Shown: piece by piece, positions 17,431-25,427 of the stretch
Numbering within the stretch: position 1 is the first letter of the stretch
Layout: every line of letters begins with the position of its first letter
From: Gimesia chilikensis
GTDB lineage: Bacteria > Planctomycetota > Planctomycetia > Planctomycetales > Planctomycetaceae
Direction: 5' to 3'
Length of the DNA stretch: 64,000 bases
Assembly (NCBI RefSeq): GCF_008329715.1
Contig: NZ_VTSR01000018.1
Coordinates: 1 to 64,000 of the forward strand
The notes under the pieces: generated by a model
What the model saw: only the letters and a program-made list of their open reading frames with translations
Database searches by the model: none
What the model was told of the DNA's origin: nothing
Program-made: the position numbers and the translations under genes

Positions 17431-17470
17431 GTAAAAAAAACGATGACCCCCACGAAGAGAGCCATCGTTT
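17431..17470 (-). terminator. Intrinsic terminator for the minus-strand gene, shared region
   Basis: AAACGATGAC and GCCATCGTTT pair around a 13-nt loop. On the minus strand eight T residues follow the stem. It lies 31 nt past the stop of the minus-strand gene at 17501 and between convergent genes. Confidence 0.75.
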
Positions 17471-17500
17471 CCGTTCGCTGATGAACTGTCAGATCAAGGC

Positions 17501-18562
17501 CTAGCGGATGCGGGGCTGTTGATCATTCTGCGCTGTCGTGTTCTCGCTGTCACTCCGCGATTTCTGCTTGGTTTTACGGAGCGAACGTTCGGTAGGTTCC
17601 CGAACGTCAATGCTCTGGCCATCAACGCGGATCAGTTGTGCGATCAGCGCGTCCTGACCATTGATGGTACCACGACGGGCCAGTAACTTGATGGACGTCC
17701 CTTCTGACAGGTCGACATCCTCAAAGCTGTCAGCAGGTCCCAGATTGACCTGGACCATTTTCTCTTGCGGTGTTTCCAGTTTTGCGACAACAAATTTTCC
17801 ATCGCGACCCTGGAAGCTGGTCTTCCGCGTACTGACGATATCCCCTTTAAACTTTCTCAGCTTCTGCTGACGGGGCAGCTCATTCTGGATTGACTGACCA
17901 TTAAACGACACGAACTGTGCCAAAATCGCAGACTGATTATTCACGCGACCTTTCACGCCTTTGATCTGAATGTTATCCCCTTTGTCGAGGTTCAACTGGC
18001 TGACCTGTTCCTGGGGACCAAGGAAGACACGCTGTGTCTGGCCTTCCTGCGTCTGAATCTTAGCCAGTACCTGCTTCTGCTCAGACGACATGATGCGTTT
18101 GGTCTGCAGCTTCTGAATTTCACCACTCAACTGCACCTGACGACGATTACCGCGACGCTGCATATCACGCTGCGCCTGCTGTTTCATATCGTCAGATCGT
18201 TTGCGGCTCTCATTCTGCGCTTTTTCCAGGTCGTACAGAAAGATCGTTTCGACAGCGTCATAAAAACCATCACGGTCATAGTCGACGCCGACATGTACCC
18301 AGCCGTCCATGTCCAGCTTGTAGCGACTCATGTTCCGCGTATGATCCTGCGAGTGCTGTTTCTTCTTCCCTTGATGTTTTGCCTGGTGTTTGTCCTGTTT
18401 CTTTTCGGAATAGTCCGTATCCCGATCGCTCCGGGACTGCGCGGACGAACCAGTCTGATCTCTCTCAGAAGAAGACTCGTTGTCATCAGCCATCACAGAC
18501 AGCGGCATGGCAACAGCCAGACTGAATGCAGAAGTCAGCAACATCTGCTTATTCAAAACCAT
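17501..18562 (-). CDS. Secreted protein with an internally duplicated beta domain
   Basis: The 353-aa product begins with a signal peptide (to about residue 25), then a low-complexity Ser/Asp/Gln/Lys/His region and a single EF-hand-like segment (YDRDGFYDAVET). Two homologous domains of about 80 residues follow: GEIQKLQTKRI...LAQFVSFNGQSI and GDIVSTRKTSF...IAQLIRVDGQSI. Both end in the same GQSI motif, so the protein carries an internal duplication. The tail is basic and disordered. AAAGGAG precedes ATG 18562. It lies 63 nt downstream of the DWW-repeat protein and both may form a secreted-protein operon. Function unknown. Confidence 0.72.
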   Translation of the reverse strand: MVLNKQMLLTSAFSLAVAMPLSVMADDNESSSERDQTGSSAQSRSDRDTDYSEKKQDKHQAKHQGKKKQHSQDHTRNMSRYKLDMDGWVHVGVDYDRDGFYDAVETIFLYDLEKAQNESRKRSDDMKQQAQRDMQRRGNRRQVQLSGEIQKLQTKRIMSSEQKQVLAKIQTQEGQTQRVFLGPQEQVSQLNLDKGDNIQIKGVKGRVNNQSAILAQFVSFNGQSIQNELPRQQKLRKFKGDIVSTRKTSFQGRDGKFVVAKLETPQEKMVQVNLGPADSFEDVDLSEGTSIKLLARRGTINGQDALIAQLIRVDGQSIDVREPTERSLRKTKQKSRSDSENTTAQNDQQPRIR

Positions 18563-18625
18563 TATAAAACTCCTTTGTTTAACGTTGTTCCAGATTGAAA
18601 ATTCATGAGGTTGTTTGAGTGGGAC

Positions 18626-19492
18626 TCAGTCCCACCAGTCATCAGCGGTATAGTACTGGTTGGCCAGATTGGAGTGCCCATACTGGTATCCGTAGCCGGC
18701 TCCATGATCTTCCCACCAGTCGGTATAGATATTGTTCTCAGGGCGATCAGCGGGTTCACCTTCGTAGCGCTGATTCAATCCCTGTAATTGTTCGGGCATG
18801 TATCGCCCGTTATTGTCCATCTCCCACCAGTGTTGTGGCAGATCGTTATCGCCGTAGTAGTTATCGTAGTAGCGATACTCGTCTGCATCTTCGCGTCCCA
18901 GCTGGTAGTCATATTCTTCCTGTTGATCCTGCCACCAGTTTTCATCAAACCAAGTGGAATCATCGTGCCACCAGTCTTCGTCGAACCAGGCAGAGTCTTC
19001 GCGGGGATTGTCTCTGTGGGGGTTACCTCTGCGGGGAGGACGTCCTCTCCGGGGATGCTCGCCGCGCGGATGATCTCTATCGGGGCGCTCTCCACGGGGA
19101 TCGTCTCGCCGTGGTGACTCACGTGGCGGATTCTCTTCTGAGCCATCGTACCACCAGTCATCATCAAACCACTGGTCGTCGGGATTGTCGTCTCTGCGTC
19201 GATGCTCCGCAGGCCGATTCACATAATCCGGCGGATTGTTCGTTCCCCTACGTGCATTCTGTCGTCGTGAATCGTTTGGCATTTCCCGGTCACCCTCTTG
19301 ATTCTCTTCGTTGAAATTCACAGACAGATCACTGTCGTCAGGTTGATTGGCCGGATAGTAAGGGCTGTAACCCAACCCTTCGCTCGGGGTCTCCTGGGCC
19401 GCTGCCGAAGACAACCCACCCGGATCCGGCTGCAGCAGCAACAGCCCCAGACCGAGTAACATCAAACATCGCATCCCTCGAATTAGCATCAT
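18626..19492 (-). CDS. Secreted low-complexity protein with repeated D-D/E-x-WW motifs
   Basis: The 288-aa product has a signal peptide (residues about 1-32), then a strongly acidic and Arg/Pro-rich body with no recognised fold. The repeated motif reads FDDDWWYD, FDEDWWHD, FDENWWQD, TDWWED and ADDWWD. A repeated DRDHPRGEHPRRG segment sits in the middle. GGGAGAG precedes ATG 19492. The sequence is likely disordered with tryptophan clusters that could be sticky or bind calcium. Similar motif-rich proteins in planctomycetes are unassigned to my knowledge. The extracytoplasmic location is inferred from the signal peptide. Confidence 0.65.
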   Translation of the reverse strand: MMLIRGMRCLMLLGLGLLLLQPDPGGLSSAAAQETPSEGLGYSPYYPANQPDDSDLSVNFNEENQEGDREMPNDSRRQNARRGTNNPPDYVNRPAEHRRRDDNPDDQWFDDDWWYDGSEENPPRESPRRDDPRGERPDRDHPRGEHPRRGRPPRRGNPHRDNPREDSAWFDEDWWHDDSTWFDENWWQDQQEEYDYQLGREDADEYRYYDNYYGDNDLPQHWWEMDNNGRYMPEQLQGLNQRYEGEPADRPENNIYTDWWEDHGAGYGYQYGHSNLANQYYTADDWWD

Positions 19493-19968
19493 CTCTCCCT
19501 TGTGGTTGGCATTTGAGGTCAGAGCAGAGATCGACGATTACGCCGATATGCTTGGCAGTGCCTGACACTGCCGGCAGGATTTCTTCAACACAGAAGCGGG
19601 CAGGCTGAATGACTGCGACATCCTGTCACCCATCAGCGACAGTCATGCAGAATCGAGTGTGACTCACGATAAAACAGCACAGTCACAGCGTTGCCCGCAT
19701 GGTTTTGAAAAATGTGCAACCACTATGCCAGCAGGCAAGATCATTCAAATCCGTTGTCATGAAAAAACAACAGATTGAAAACACCTCTTCGCATCACTCG
19801 ATTTATAAAAAATGAAGTGCCGGAAAATTTCATCGGGCTGGAGAGAGGTCTGATCAGACAGCACAGACCAGAGCCCTCGCGCTGAATGCTGAGCCACCAG
19901 CCTGATCGCGTAGAAAACATGACGATCTGGCAGAAGGGTTCTATCGGCCGGAAATTTCGACCCACGCG
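19493..19968. other. Gene-free stretch
   Basis: ORFs here lie antisense to or overlap neighbouring genes and have no ribosome binding site. It should hold the promoter of the secreted-protein pair. A small inverted pair (GGCAGTG and CACTGCC near 19553-19573) is seen. No RNA gene was recognised. Confidence 0.4.
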
Positions 19969-20349
19969 TTAATCCAGAATCGCCAGGTAAATGATGTAAG
20001 CGTCCATACCTGCGATGTAAATGAAAATCAGGCTGGCGTCGATGAATGTCAGGTTCCGATTCTGATATTCTCTCTTCTTCCACCGCTTGTAAAGCTCCTG
20101 GATTCCGAAGCCCTCGGTCAGCCGGGCTTGAACGTGGACTACCAGAGTCCAGACCAACAATACCAGCAATGCCTGCAAGGTCCCATTCCACGAACGTGAT
20201 CCCAGCAGAGCCAGTCCTGTCAACCAGAAGATCATCCAGAACAATGCCATTTGCAGAAACAGCGCGACAAAATTCAGTTCAGGATGTTTCAGTTCCGCTT
20301 CCCCATTCGAGGGGATTGTACTGTCTGAATTGCTCTGGACTTCACACAT
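19969..20349 (-). CDS. Small membrane protein of unknown function
   Basis: The product (126 aa from ATG 20349, GGAG eight bases upstream) begins with a polar, acidic segment (MCEVQSNSDST). It has three to four hydrophobic segments: about residues 27-48, 53-72 and 105-124. I do not recognise a family. A longer ORF (to 20589) would add 80 residues of AT-rich, unlikely sequence. No neighbour suggests a role. Confidence 0.55.
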   Translation of the reverse strand: MCEVQSNSDSTIPSNGEAELKHPELNFVALFLQMALFWMIFWLTGLALLGSRSWNGTLQALLVLLVWTLVVHVQARLTEGFGIQELYKRWKKREYQNRNLTFIDASLIFIYIAGMDAYIIYLAILD

Positions 20350-20750
20350 CACGGCTTCTCCGCACGGCATCAGCCGTAGTTTTTTCAGTTCCTGGTAAAG
20401 TGGTTCGCGTGAGCAACTGACTTCAAATTTATTTTTCTTCGTAAGCCGACCCTCAAGCTGATTGCTTCTGGTCTGCCTTCTGCAATCTTGTACAAAGCCG
20501 ACTAGATACAATATCAGCAATGCGTCTGATACAAGGATTTTGGAAAAGTACAAGATTGTCGTACAAGCCGTCTTGTGGCCCTGGCGCACACCCGTTAGAA
20601 TTAAAGCTGACTGTACGTAAAAAAACCGCTGTCACGTTTCTTGCGGAAAGAGCAGCGGTCAAGGGAAATTGAACTGGCAACATGTCCAGAACGCTTTCTT
20701 TACGCACCCTACAAAACTATCTGAGCATTGTCAATTCCAGGACATCAAAA
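20350..20750. other. Gene-free region with GTACAAG repeats and a hairpin
   Basis: GTACAAG occurs twice as a direct repeat 13 bp apart (about 20556 and 20569), with an inverted CTTGTAC near 20487. These could be an operator of the following winged-helix gene or of the membrane protein. The rest is unremarkable. Confidence 0.4.
20618..20659 (-). terminator. Minus-strand terminator-like hairpin without an obvious gene
   Basis: ACCGCTG (20625-20631) pairs with CAGCGGT (20653-20659); an inner TTTC/GAAA extends it. On the minus strand seven T residues follow the stem. No minus-strand gene ending here was found, so it may end an antisense or small RNA. Confidence 0.5.
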
Positions 20751-21221
20751 ATGACAGAATTAGAACCCGTCAAATCGCATCTAATCGGCTTGGCACAAGA
20801 GATTAACGATCAGTACAAGGGGCGGATCAATGCGTTGACTAAATTGGCTGAATCGTTTGGCTATACGAAGGATGAGATCCTTAATGCGTCCAGCAGCAGT
20901 GCGGTTAGCGAACCATCACTGAGAAGAGTTATCATGCTTAAGCCTGCTGACAAGGATGAGAAAGAAACAGCCAAGCCAACGGCATTGGCTGACGCAGTAA
21001 GGATGGTATTGAGAGAATCGCCCAAGCCACTCGGTCTTAGCGAAGTTGCCCGACTTGTAGAACAAGTCTACGACACTGGCAAGGCCTCAAGGGAGATACG
21101 TTCATCTGTCTCCGCAACACTTTCAAATCTCAAAAAACAAGGGGAATTGCTCCATAATGCTGAAGAAGCAACATATGAAATAGCAAATCCTCTGGATAGC
21201 CTATCTGCCGACCGAGCTTGA
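20751..21221 (+). CDS. Winged-helix protein (HARE-HTH-like)
   Basis: The 156-aa product starts with a helical, lightly charged region (MTELEPVKSHLIGLAQEIND). Its last 70 residues read as a winged helix: LADAVRMVLRESPKPLGLSE, ARLVEQVYDTGKASREIRSS and a short wing (QGELLHNAEEATYEI). ATG 20751 follows CCAGGAC. Codon use is AT-richer than the neighbours (for example gcgttgactaaattggct), suggesting a different origin. It is probably DNA- or RNA-associated, but no target is known. It may be co-transcribed with the two small ORFs downstream. Confidence 0.6.
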   Translation: MTELEPVKSHLIGLAQEINDQYKGRINALTKLAESFGYTKDEILNASSSSAVSEPSLRRVIMLKPADKDEKETAKPTALADAVRMVLRESPKPLGLSEVARLVEQVYDTGKASREIRSSVSATLSNLKKQGELLHNAEEATYEIANPLDSLSADRA

Positions 21222-21256
21222 TGTTTTTCATGTTTATTGCAGAAAGGAGTGCAGCA

Positions 21257-21307
21257 ATGACAGACATCGCGGGCCTACTCAACGGCCCGAGAAAAAAAAA
21301 GGTGTGA
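21257..21307 (+). CDS. Very small ORF (16 codons) abutting an A9 run and hairpin
   Basis: ATG 21257 has an unusually good ribosome binding site, GAAAGGAG, at eight bases. The product reads MTDIAGLLNGPRKKKV. The stop TGA (21305) lies inside the first arm of the following stem. A -1 shift on the A9 run (21292-21300) would instead give an open frame of about 47 more codons ending TGA at 21439-21441, overlapping the start of the next small ORF. Whether it is translated at all is uncertain. Confidence 0.35.
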   Translation: MTDIAGLLNGPRKKKV

Positions 21308-21343
21308 CCAGATCCTTTGGCGAGGTTCCACTGGTCACACCTG
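21292..21343 (-). terminator. A9/T9 run with long-looped stem
   Basis: GGTGTGACCA (21301-21310) pairs perfectly with TGGTCACACC (21332-21341). A short inner CCT/AGG pair lies in the loop. On the minus strand nine T residues follow, so it reads as an intrinsic terminator for transcription from the right, for example of the Gfo/Idh/MocA gene. On the plus strand it would instead follow a slippery A9 run. Confidence 0.55.
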
Positions 21344-21437
21344 TTGAGTCCATCGTGCGATGGAGACTTGTCGATCCATCATATCGGCATTTCTCCAGCA
21401 TTTCTAGTTCATTTTCTGGCAATTTGGAGACAATGCC

Positions 21438-21569
21438 ATGAAGAAGAAAGGTCGTAAAGGCCGTAAGCGTGTACGGTGGGTGACCACGTACACCATTAAA
21501 CACTGGAGATCAGGAAAGATCATCCGACGAAAAGACGGACTGCCTTTTAGATTTCCAATCTTCAGTTAA
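21438..21569 (+). CDS. Small, highly basic protein (43 aa)
   Basis: ATG 21438 follows GGAGA at good spacing. The product begins MKKKGRKGRKRVRWVTTYT and continues HWRSGKIIRRKDGLPFRF. Lys and Arg make up over a third of it. The HWRSGK segment recalls small planctomycete proteins with a W/Y-x-R-SGK motif, but I cannot name a family. It is too short for a domain call. It may bind nucleic acid. A hairpin 10 nt after the stop supports an expressed unit. Confidence 0.55.
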   Translation: MKKKGRKGRKRVRWVTTYTIKHWRSGKIIRRKDGLPFRFPIFS

Positions 21570-21578
21570 ATAGGACTT

Positions 21579-21602
21579 GGGACGGGGATTATTCCCCGTC
21601 CC
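21579..21602 (+). terminator. Strong hairpin after the small basic ORF
   Basis: GGGACGGGGA pairs with TCCCCGTCCC around a 4-nt loop, 10 nt past the stop at 21569. Only a weak T-rich tail (ATTCCCATT) follows, so termination may be partial. Confidence 0.55.
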
Positions 21603-21720
21603 ATTCCCATTATTCAGCAGGCGTTGCACACAGTAGCCGCTCCCCACCATCGTCAATACGATCTTGATCTTACAGTTTACGACAATTCCAGCAAATATAC
21701 TGCTTGGCATTATGATCAGT

Positions 21721-23046
21721 CTAACTCGTAAACTCTTCCCACCCCTTGCGGAATTCGGAATGCAGAAGTGGTTTCGCACTCTCATTGCCTGTGGCCGTGA
21801 GTGTGTCAGCATCCCAGTCGAAGCCGCCGCCCGCGCGGTAGGCGGTGTTCCCCAGCAGCACGGTTTCGGACAGCGGTCCTGAATAATCAAAGTTGCAGGT
21901 GGCCGGTTCGCCCCCCTTACAGGCTTCGGTCCATTCTTTATAGAACCCGGGTGAGTCGGGGATGAACTGTTCCGGTGCCTGGAAGTTCGCGAACGAATTT
22001 TCGGGGAAGAGTTTCAGCGAACCAAAGCCGGTCAGCAGCATCCCCTTGGAGCCGATGAACAGCGTGTTGGCCCCTTTCAGATTGAGCCCCTTCTCTTTGA
22101 GAATCGCCGGGCCGCCCCGTTCCTGCGACCAGTGCAGCTTGATCGGCCCTCGATTGTCGTTGGCCGGGAAGTCGAAACTGGTCAGCATTTCGGTCGGCGT
22201 CCGCTCAGCATCCCGTTTCGGTCCCGAGGCATCCACGTGCGTCGGGTATTTCAGATCGAGGGCCCAGAACGGAATGTCCAGAATGTGGCAGCCCCAGTTG
22301 CCGGTCTCCCCGGTGCCGTAATCCCACCAGAACCGCCAGTTGTAAGGTGCCAGCACGCCCTCTCCCTTGGAATTGACCGCGTACGGACGAAACTTCCCCG
22401 GACCGATCCATAGATCCCAGTCGAGAGTTTTTGGCGGCGGAACTTCCTTGACCGGTTCGGGAGGCATCCCGCGACTGGAACTGATCCAGCTGTAAACTTC
22501 GCTCACATCACCAATCGATCCCGACTTGATCAGTTCCACGGCCCGGTGCATGTTCGACAACGCATGCCGTTGCATCCCCAACTGTGTCGCCAGTTTGTTC
22601 TTCGCCGCCAGTTTCGTCATCTCGCGGACTTCCCACACCGAGTGCGCCATCGGCTTTTCACAGTAGAGATGCTTGCCCATCGTCATCGCGATCATCGAAG
22701 GATGAAAGTGCGTATGGTCGGGCGTGCTGACAACGACGGCGTCGATCTGGTTTTCCATGTCGTCCAGCATCCGCCGGTAGTCGGCGTACTTTTTCGCTTT
22801 GGGATATCGTTCAAAGGCTTTGCCCGCCCGCTTGTCATCGACATCACACAGCGCGACAATGTTCTCGGTCTTGCCGACGCCGCTCAGGTTCGCTGCTCCC
22901 CGTCCCCCGACGCCAATCACCGCGACATTCAGCTTCTCATTCGCGGCGGCCCGCGTCGGTTGCGTCGACGTTCCCAGCCAGAGGCCGGCTCCCAGGGCAG
23001 CAGTCGTCTGCAGTGCTTCGCGACGGGTAATCTGATGGGCGGACAT
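21721..23046 (-). CDS. Tat-exported Gfo/Idh/MocA-family oxidoreductase
   Basis: The 441-aa protein has a Tat-like leader (ITRREALQTTAALGAGLWLG) with twin Arg, then the Rossmann start NVAVIGVGGRGAANLSGV. The dinucleotide-binding and catalytic region includes VVVSTPDHTHFHPSMIAMTM and LYCEKPMAHSVWEVREM. Such exported oxidoreductases are abundant in planctomycetes and act on sugars or sugar derivatives, with bound NAD(P). The exact substrate is unknown. A paralogue is at 54739-56046. The gene is flanked by gene-free DNA and looks monocistronic. Confidence 0.87.
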   Translation of the reverse strand: MSAHQITRREALQTTAALGAGLWLGTSTQPTRAAANEKLNVAVIGVGGRGAANLSGVGKTENIVALCDVDDKRAGKAFERYPKAKKYADYRRMLDDMENQIDAVVVSTPDHTHFHPSMIAMTMGKHLYCEKPMAHSVWEVREMTKLAAKNKLATQLGMQRHALSNMHRAVELIKSGSIGDVSEVYSWISSSRGMPPEPVKEVPPPKTLDWDLWIGPGKFRPYAVNSKGEGVLAPYNWRFWWDYGTGETGNWGCHILDIPFWALDLKYPTHVDASGPKRDAERTPTEMLTSFDFPANDNRGPIKLHWSQERGGPAILKEKGLNLKGANTLFIGSKGMLLTGFGSLKLFPENSFANFQAPEQFIPDSPGFYKEWTEACKGGEPATCNFDYSGPLSETVLLGNTAYRAGGGFDWDADTLTATGNESAKPLLHSEFRKGWEEFTS

Positions 23047-23209
23047 ATGATTTCTCCTCTCGGTTGAGCGTTAAAGATGAAATTCAATGCTCTCAGTATA
23101 GTCAAACAGCTAAGAAAATTTGACCACAGTTTTTTACCCCTGTCGAATTTTCGCGTTTTAGTTACATAAGAACTGTTATTAATTGAGCTGTTTGAAGTGA
23201 AGTAAAAAA

Positions 23210-23236
23210 CTGAGCGGCAAGGCTAGCCGCCGGTAA
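23210..23236 (+). repeat. REP-like repeat, family A (shortened)
   Basis: CTGAGCGGCAAGGCTAGCCG followed by CCGGTAA. Compared with the copy at 9792 it lacks a few central bases but keeps the palindrome. Confidence 0.7.
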
Positions 23237-23311
23237 TTTATCTGCCGTAGATCATAATTGCTGCCAGGAAATGCTATTCGTTATAGAATGAAGAAACTTA
23301 TCATTCCGTTG

Positions 23312-23905
23312 TCATTCCTCCACCTGCTCCCACTTCACCCCGGATTCGATATTCTCGAACACGTTCTCAAACACCCAGAACTTGAAGTCGCCGAAGTTGG
23401 CATCGTTGCGATGGACTCTGTTCGGCTTCGTTCCATTGAACATCAGTGTCAGCTCAGAGATGACGGGATGGGAAGACGGGATTTCGAGTCCGAACTTCTC
23501 CGGTGTTCCCGCTTCCTGAAGCAGCGTTTCATACAACAGGCAGAGCCGGGCATAGTTTCTCAGGTCAATTGTTCCTGTATAGACGCCGTCTTTCTTCGAG
23601 CCGGAAATCGCGTGCAGCAGCGCTTTCCCATCAACATGAAATTCGACGTACTCGTTGACAGCTCGACCGCCGTTGAGAACATCAGGCGAGCCGAATCGCT
23701 GTAACTTGATCCGCCGAAACGGTAGCGACTGGCGAATGGCAGCTTCCTTCTCTTCTGTCAGGGGCGTTTGCAGGAATTCATATTTCCCTTGAGGTTGCAC
23801 CGTCCAATCGCTTTTGCCAGACACAGGTTCCTCTGCGCCCTGCAGCAGACTGACGCCGATGACAATCAGCACGCACATACTCGCTTGTTTGAATCGTGGT
23901 AACAT
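23312..23905 (-). CDS. Secreted hypothetical protein
   Basis: The 197-aa product (ATG 23905, AGGAGA upstream) has a signal peptide (residues about 1-24, hydrophobic VLIVIGVSLLQG). The mature part is a mixed alpha/beta domain with no motif I recognise. It includes FRRIKLQRFGSPDVLNGGRA and a conserved-looking LYETLLQEAGTPEKFGLEIP. It lies 33 nt downstream of the GNAT gene and may be in one transcript with it. Function unknown. Confidence 0.65.
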   Translation of the reverse strand: MLPRFKQASMCVLIVIGVSLLQGAEEPVSGKSDWTVQPQGKYEFLQTPLTEEKEAAIRQSLPFRRIKLQRFGSPDVLNGGRAVNEYVEFHVDGKALLHAISGSKKDGVYTGTIDLRNYARLCLLYETLLQEAGTPEKFGLEIPSSHPVISELTLMFNGTKPNRVHRNDANFGDFKFWVFENVFENIESGVKWEQVEE

Positions 23906-23938
23906 CGTTTCTCCTTGCGTCTGTCCGAACACGCTCCG

Positions 23939-24433
23939 TTACCTGTCTGGTAATAAAACACGTTCCATTTTTACCTCGTGCAGCACAGGCCAGGTCTCGC
24001 TGACACACCAGGTCGCCACCTCTTCCCGGGTAGCTCTGAATCCCAGTTTTTCGAAGAGAGGGACGTTTCCTGTTTCTTTAATGGTATCCAGTACGACCAC
24101 TGGTTGCCCAAGCAGTACTGCCCGCTGATCGATTTCGTCCAACAGACAACGGGCCACACCGCGACGTTGATAATCGGGATGCACGGCCAGGCCAATTACG
24201 TGCAGATGCCGAGTGTGCAGATCATATTGAACGGTTCCGACAAGAGTGCCCGCGATTTCAGCTACCAGTCGCGTTCCCGTTTGAGCGCGTTCAGCCTGTC
24301 GGGCAATCGTTTCCTCCTTCGGTCGATAGATGGAACGCAATGGCGCAAAAGCGGCTTCGCAGATAACCGCGACTCTCTCAGCATCATCGTTTCTCGCATC
24401 ACGGACATAAATGTCAGCAGGTGAATCAGGCAT
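23939..24433 (-). CDS. GNAT-family N-acetyltransferase
   Basis: The 164-aa protein has the GNAT fold: an N-terminal IYVRDARNDDAERVAVICEA, the acetyl-CoA motif A segment LAVHPDYQRRGVARCLL (Q/R-x-x-G-x-A), and a late NVPLFEKLGFRATRE. It probably acetylates a small molecule or protein amine in the cytoplasm. The substrate is not predictable. Nearby genes on the same strand are a methyltransferase (upstream) and a secreted protein (downstream). Confidence 0.85.
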   Translation of the reverse strand: MPDSPADIYVRDARNDDAERVAVICEAAFAPLRSIYRPKEETIARQAERAQTGTRLVAEIAGTLVGTVQYDLHTRHLHVIGLAVHPDYQRRGVARCLLDEIDQRAVLLGQPVVVLDTIKETGNVPLFEKLGFRATREEVATWCVSETWPVLHEVKMERVLLPDR

Positions 24434-24477
24434 TTCATTAGTCTAGGCGATTTTGAAATCGATGCCACCTCTGAATC

Positions 24478-25215
24478 TCACTTCACGCATTCAATAAACG
24501 CGATCGGTGAATTCTCCAGCAGCGGCGACCAGAAGTCGTCGGTCTGATCCTGCAAGCCCTCCGGCGAGAGTTGAGGCGGATGCCAGCGGACTTCGCTGAA
24601 GCCGGCCTGGCGGAACGCATCTTCGTGGGTGGCGACGCTCAGGTAATAGTTTTCAATGTCGAAGGGGCCGTCTTCCAGGTGGAACGTCCAGGTGATCGGC
24701 GTCCCTTCCTGCCAGTCGCCCACCGCTTTGGTTTCGAAGCCGAACTGACGAAACGAGGGAGACGCCGGAAAGTGAAACGCCGGGCTGCTGTTGACGGTTA
24801 CGAAGCGTCCCCCCGGCTTGAGCGCCCGTGCAATGCCGTCACACATTGACTGCAGTTCCTCGCGCGTACGTGCGTAATTCAACAGATAAGCGGCGATCGC
24901 CAGGTCGTATTCTTCCTGAACCGGCAGCTCACGTGCATCGCCCACAATATAAGCGATCCCCTGCTGATGCGCGTCTTCCTGCTGTTGTGCCAGAGCGATC
25001 ATGCCCTGCGAAAGATCCACACCGGTCACCCGGGCCGCACCGCGCTGACGAATCATTCGCGTATAAAAACCTTCACCACAGGCAATGTCCAGTACAGACA
25101 GACCGCTGGGATTCCCCGCCAGCTCCATCAACGTGTAACATTCCACAAATGTCCGCCACGGCATCTGCTTGGACCGTTTATACTGCTCAGCAATCGGGTC
25201 GTAATTCGTCGTCAT
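24478..25215 (-). CDS. Class I SAM-dependent methyltransferase
   Basis: The 245-aa product begins TNYDPIAEQYKRSKQMPWRT, then motif I VLDIACGEGFYTRMI, the acidic VDLSQGMIALAQ, and YIVGDARELPVQEEYDLAIA. ALKPGGRFVTV completes the fold. This resembles small-molecule or UbiE-like methyltransferases. Substrate is unknown. It is followed on the same strand by GNAT, about 44 nt away, so the two may form an operon with the secreted protein. Confidence 0.85.
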   Translation of the reverse strand: MTTNYDPIAEQYKRSKQMPWRTFVECYTLMELAGNPSGLSVLDIACGEGFYTRMIRQRGAARVTGVDLSQGMIALAQQQEDAHQQGIAYIVGDARELPVQEEYDLAIAAYLLNYARTREELQSMCDGIARALKPGGRFVTVNSSPAFHFPASPSFRQFGFETKAVGDWQEGTPITWTFHLEDGPFDIENYYLSVATHEDAFRQAGFSEVRWHPPQLSPEGLQDQTDDFWSPLLENSPIAFIECVK

Positions 25216-25427
25216 GAGCGCAGGTCACTTTCAAAAATGGGAATCCGTTGATTTGAGACAAAAAATTTTACGGCTGCACAAATATAACGTAAGATGGGAT
25301 AGTGGATTCACCGTGTTCTGGAAAAATTCATCAGAATCACTCTCAAAGACGCTCAGAATTCATTAGAGTGCCCGCAGGAGAGTCGGGCCCGCGACCAGAT
25401 TTTTTATTCCAACCCTCGGAGTTGATT

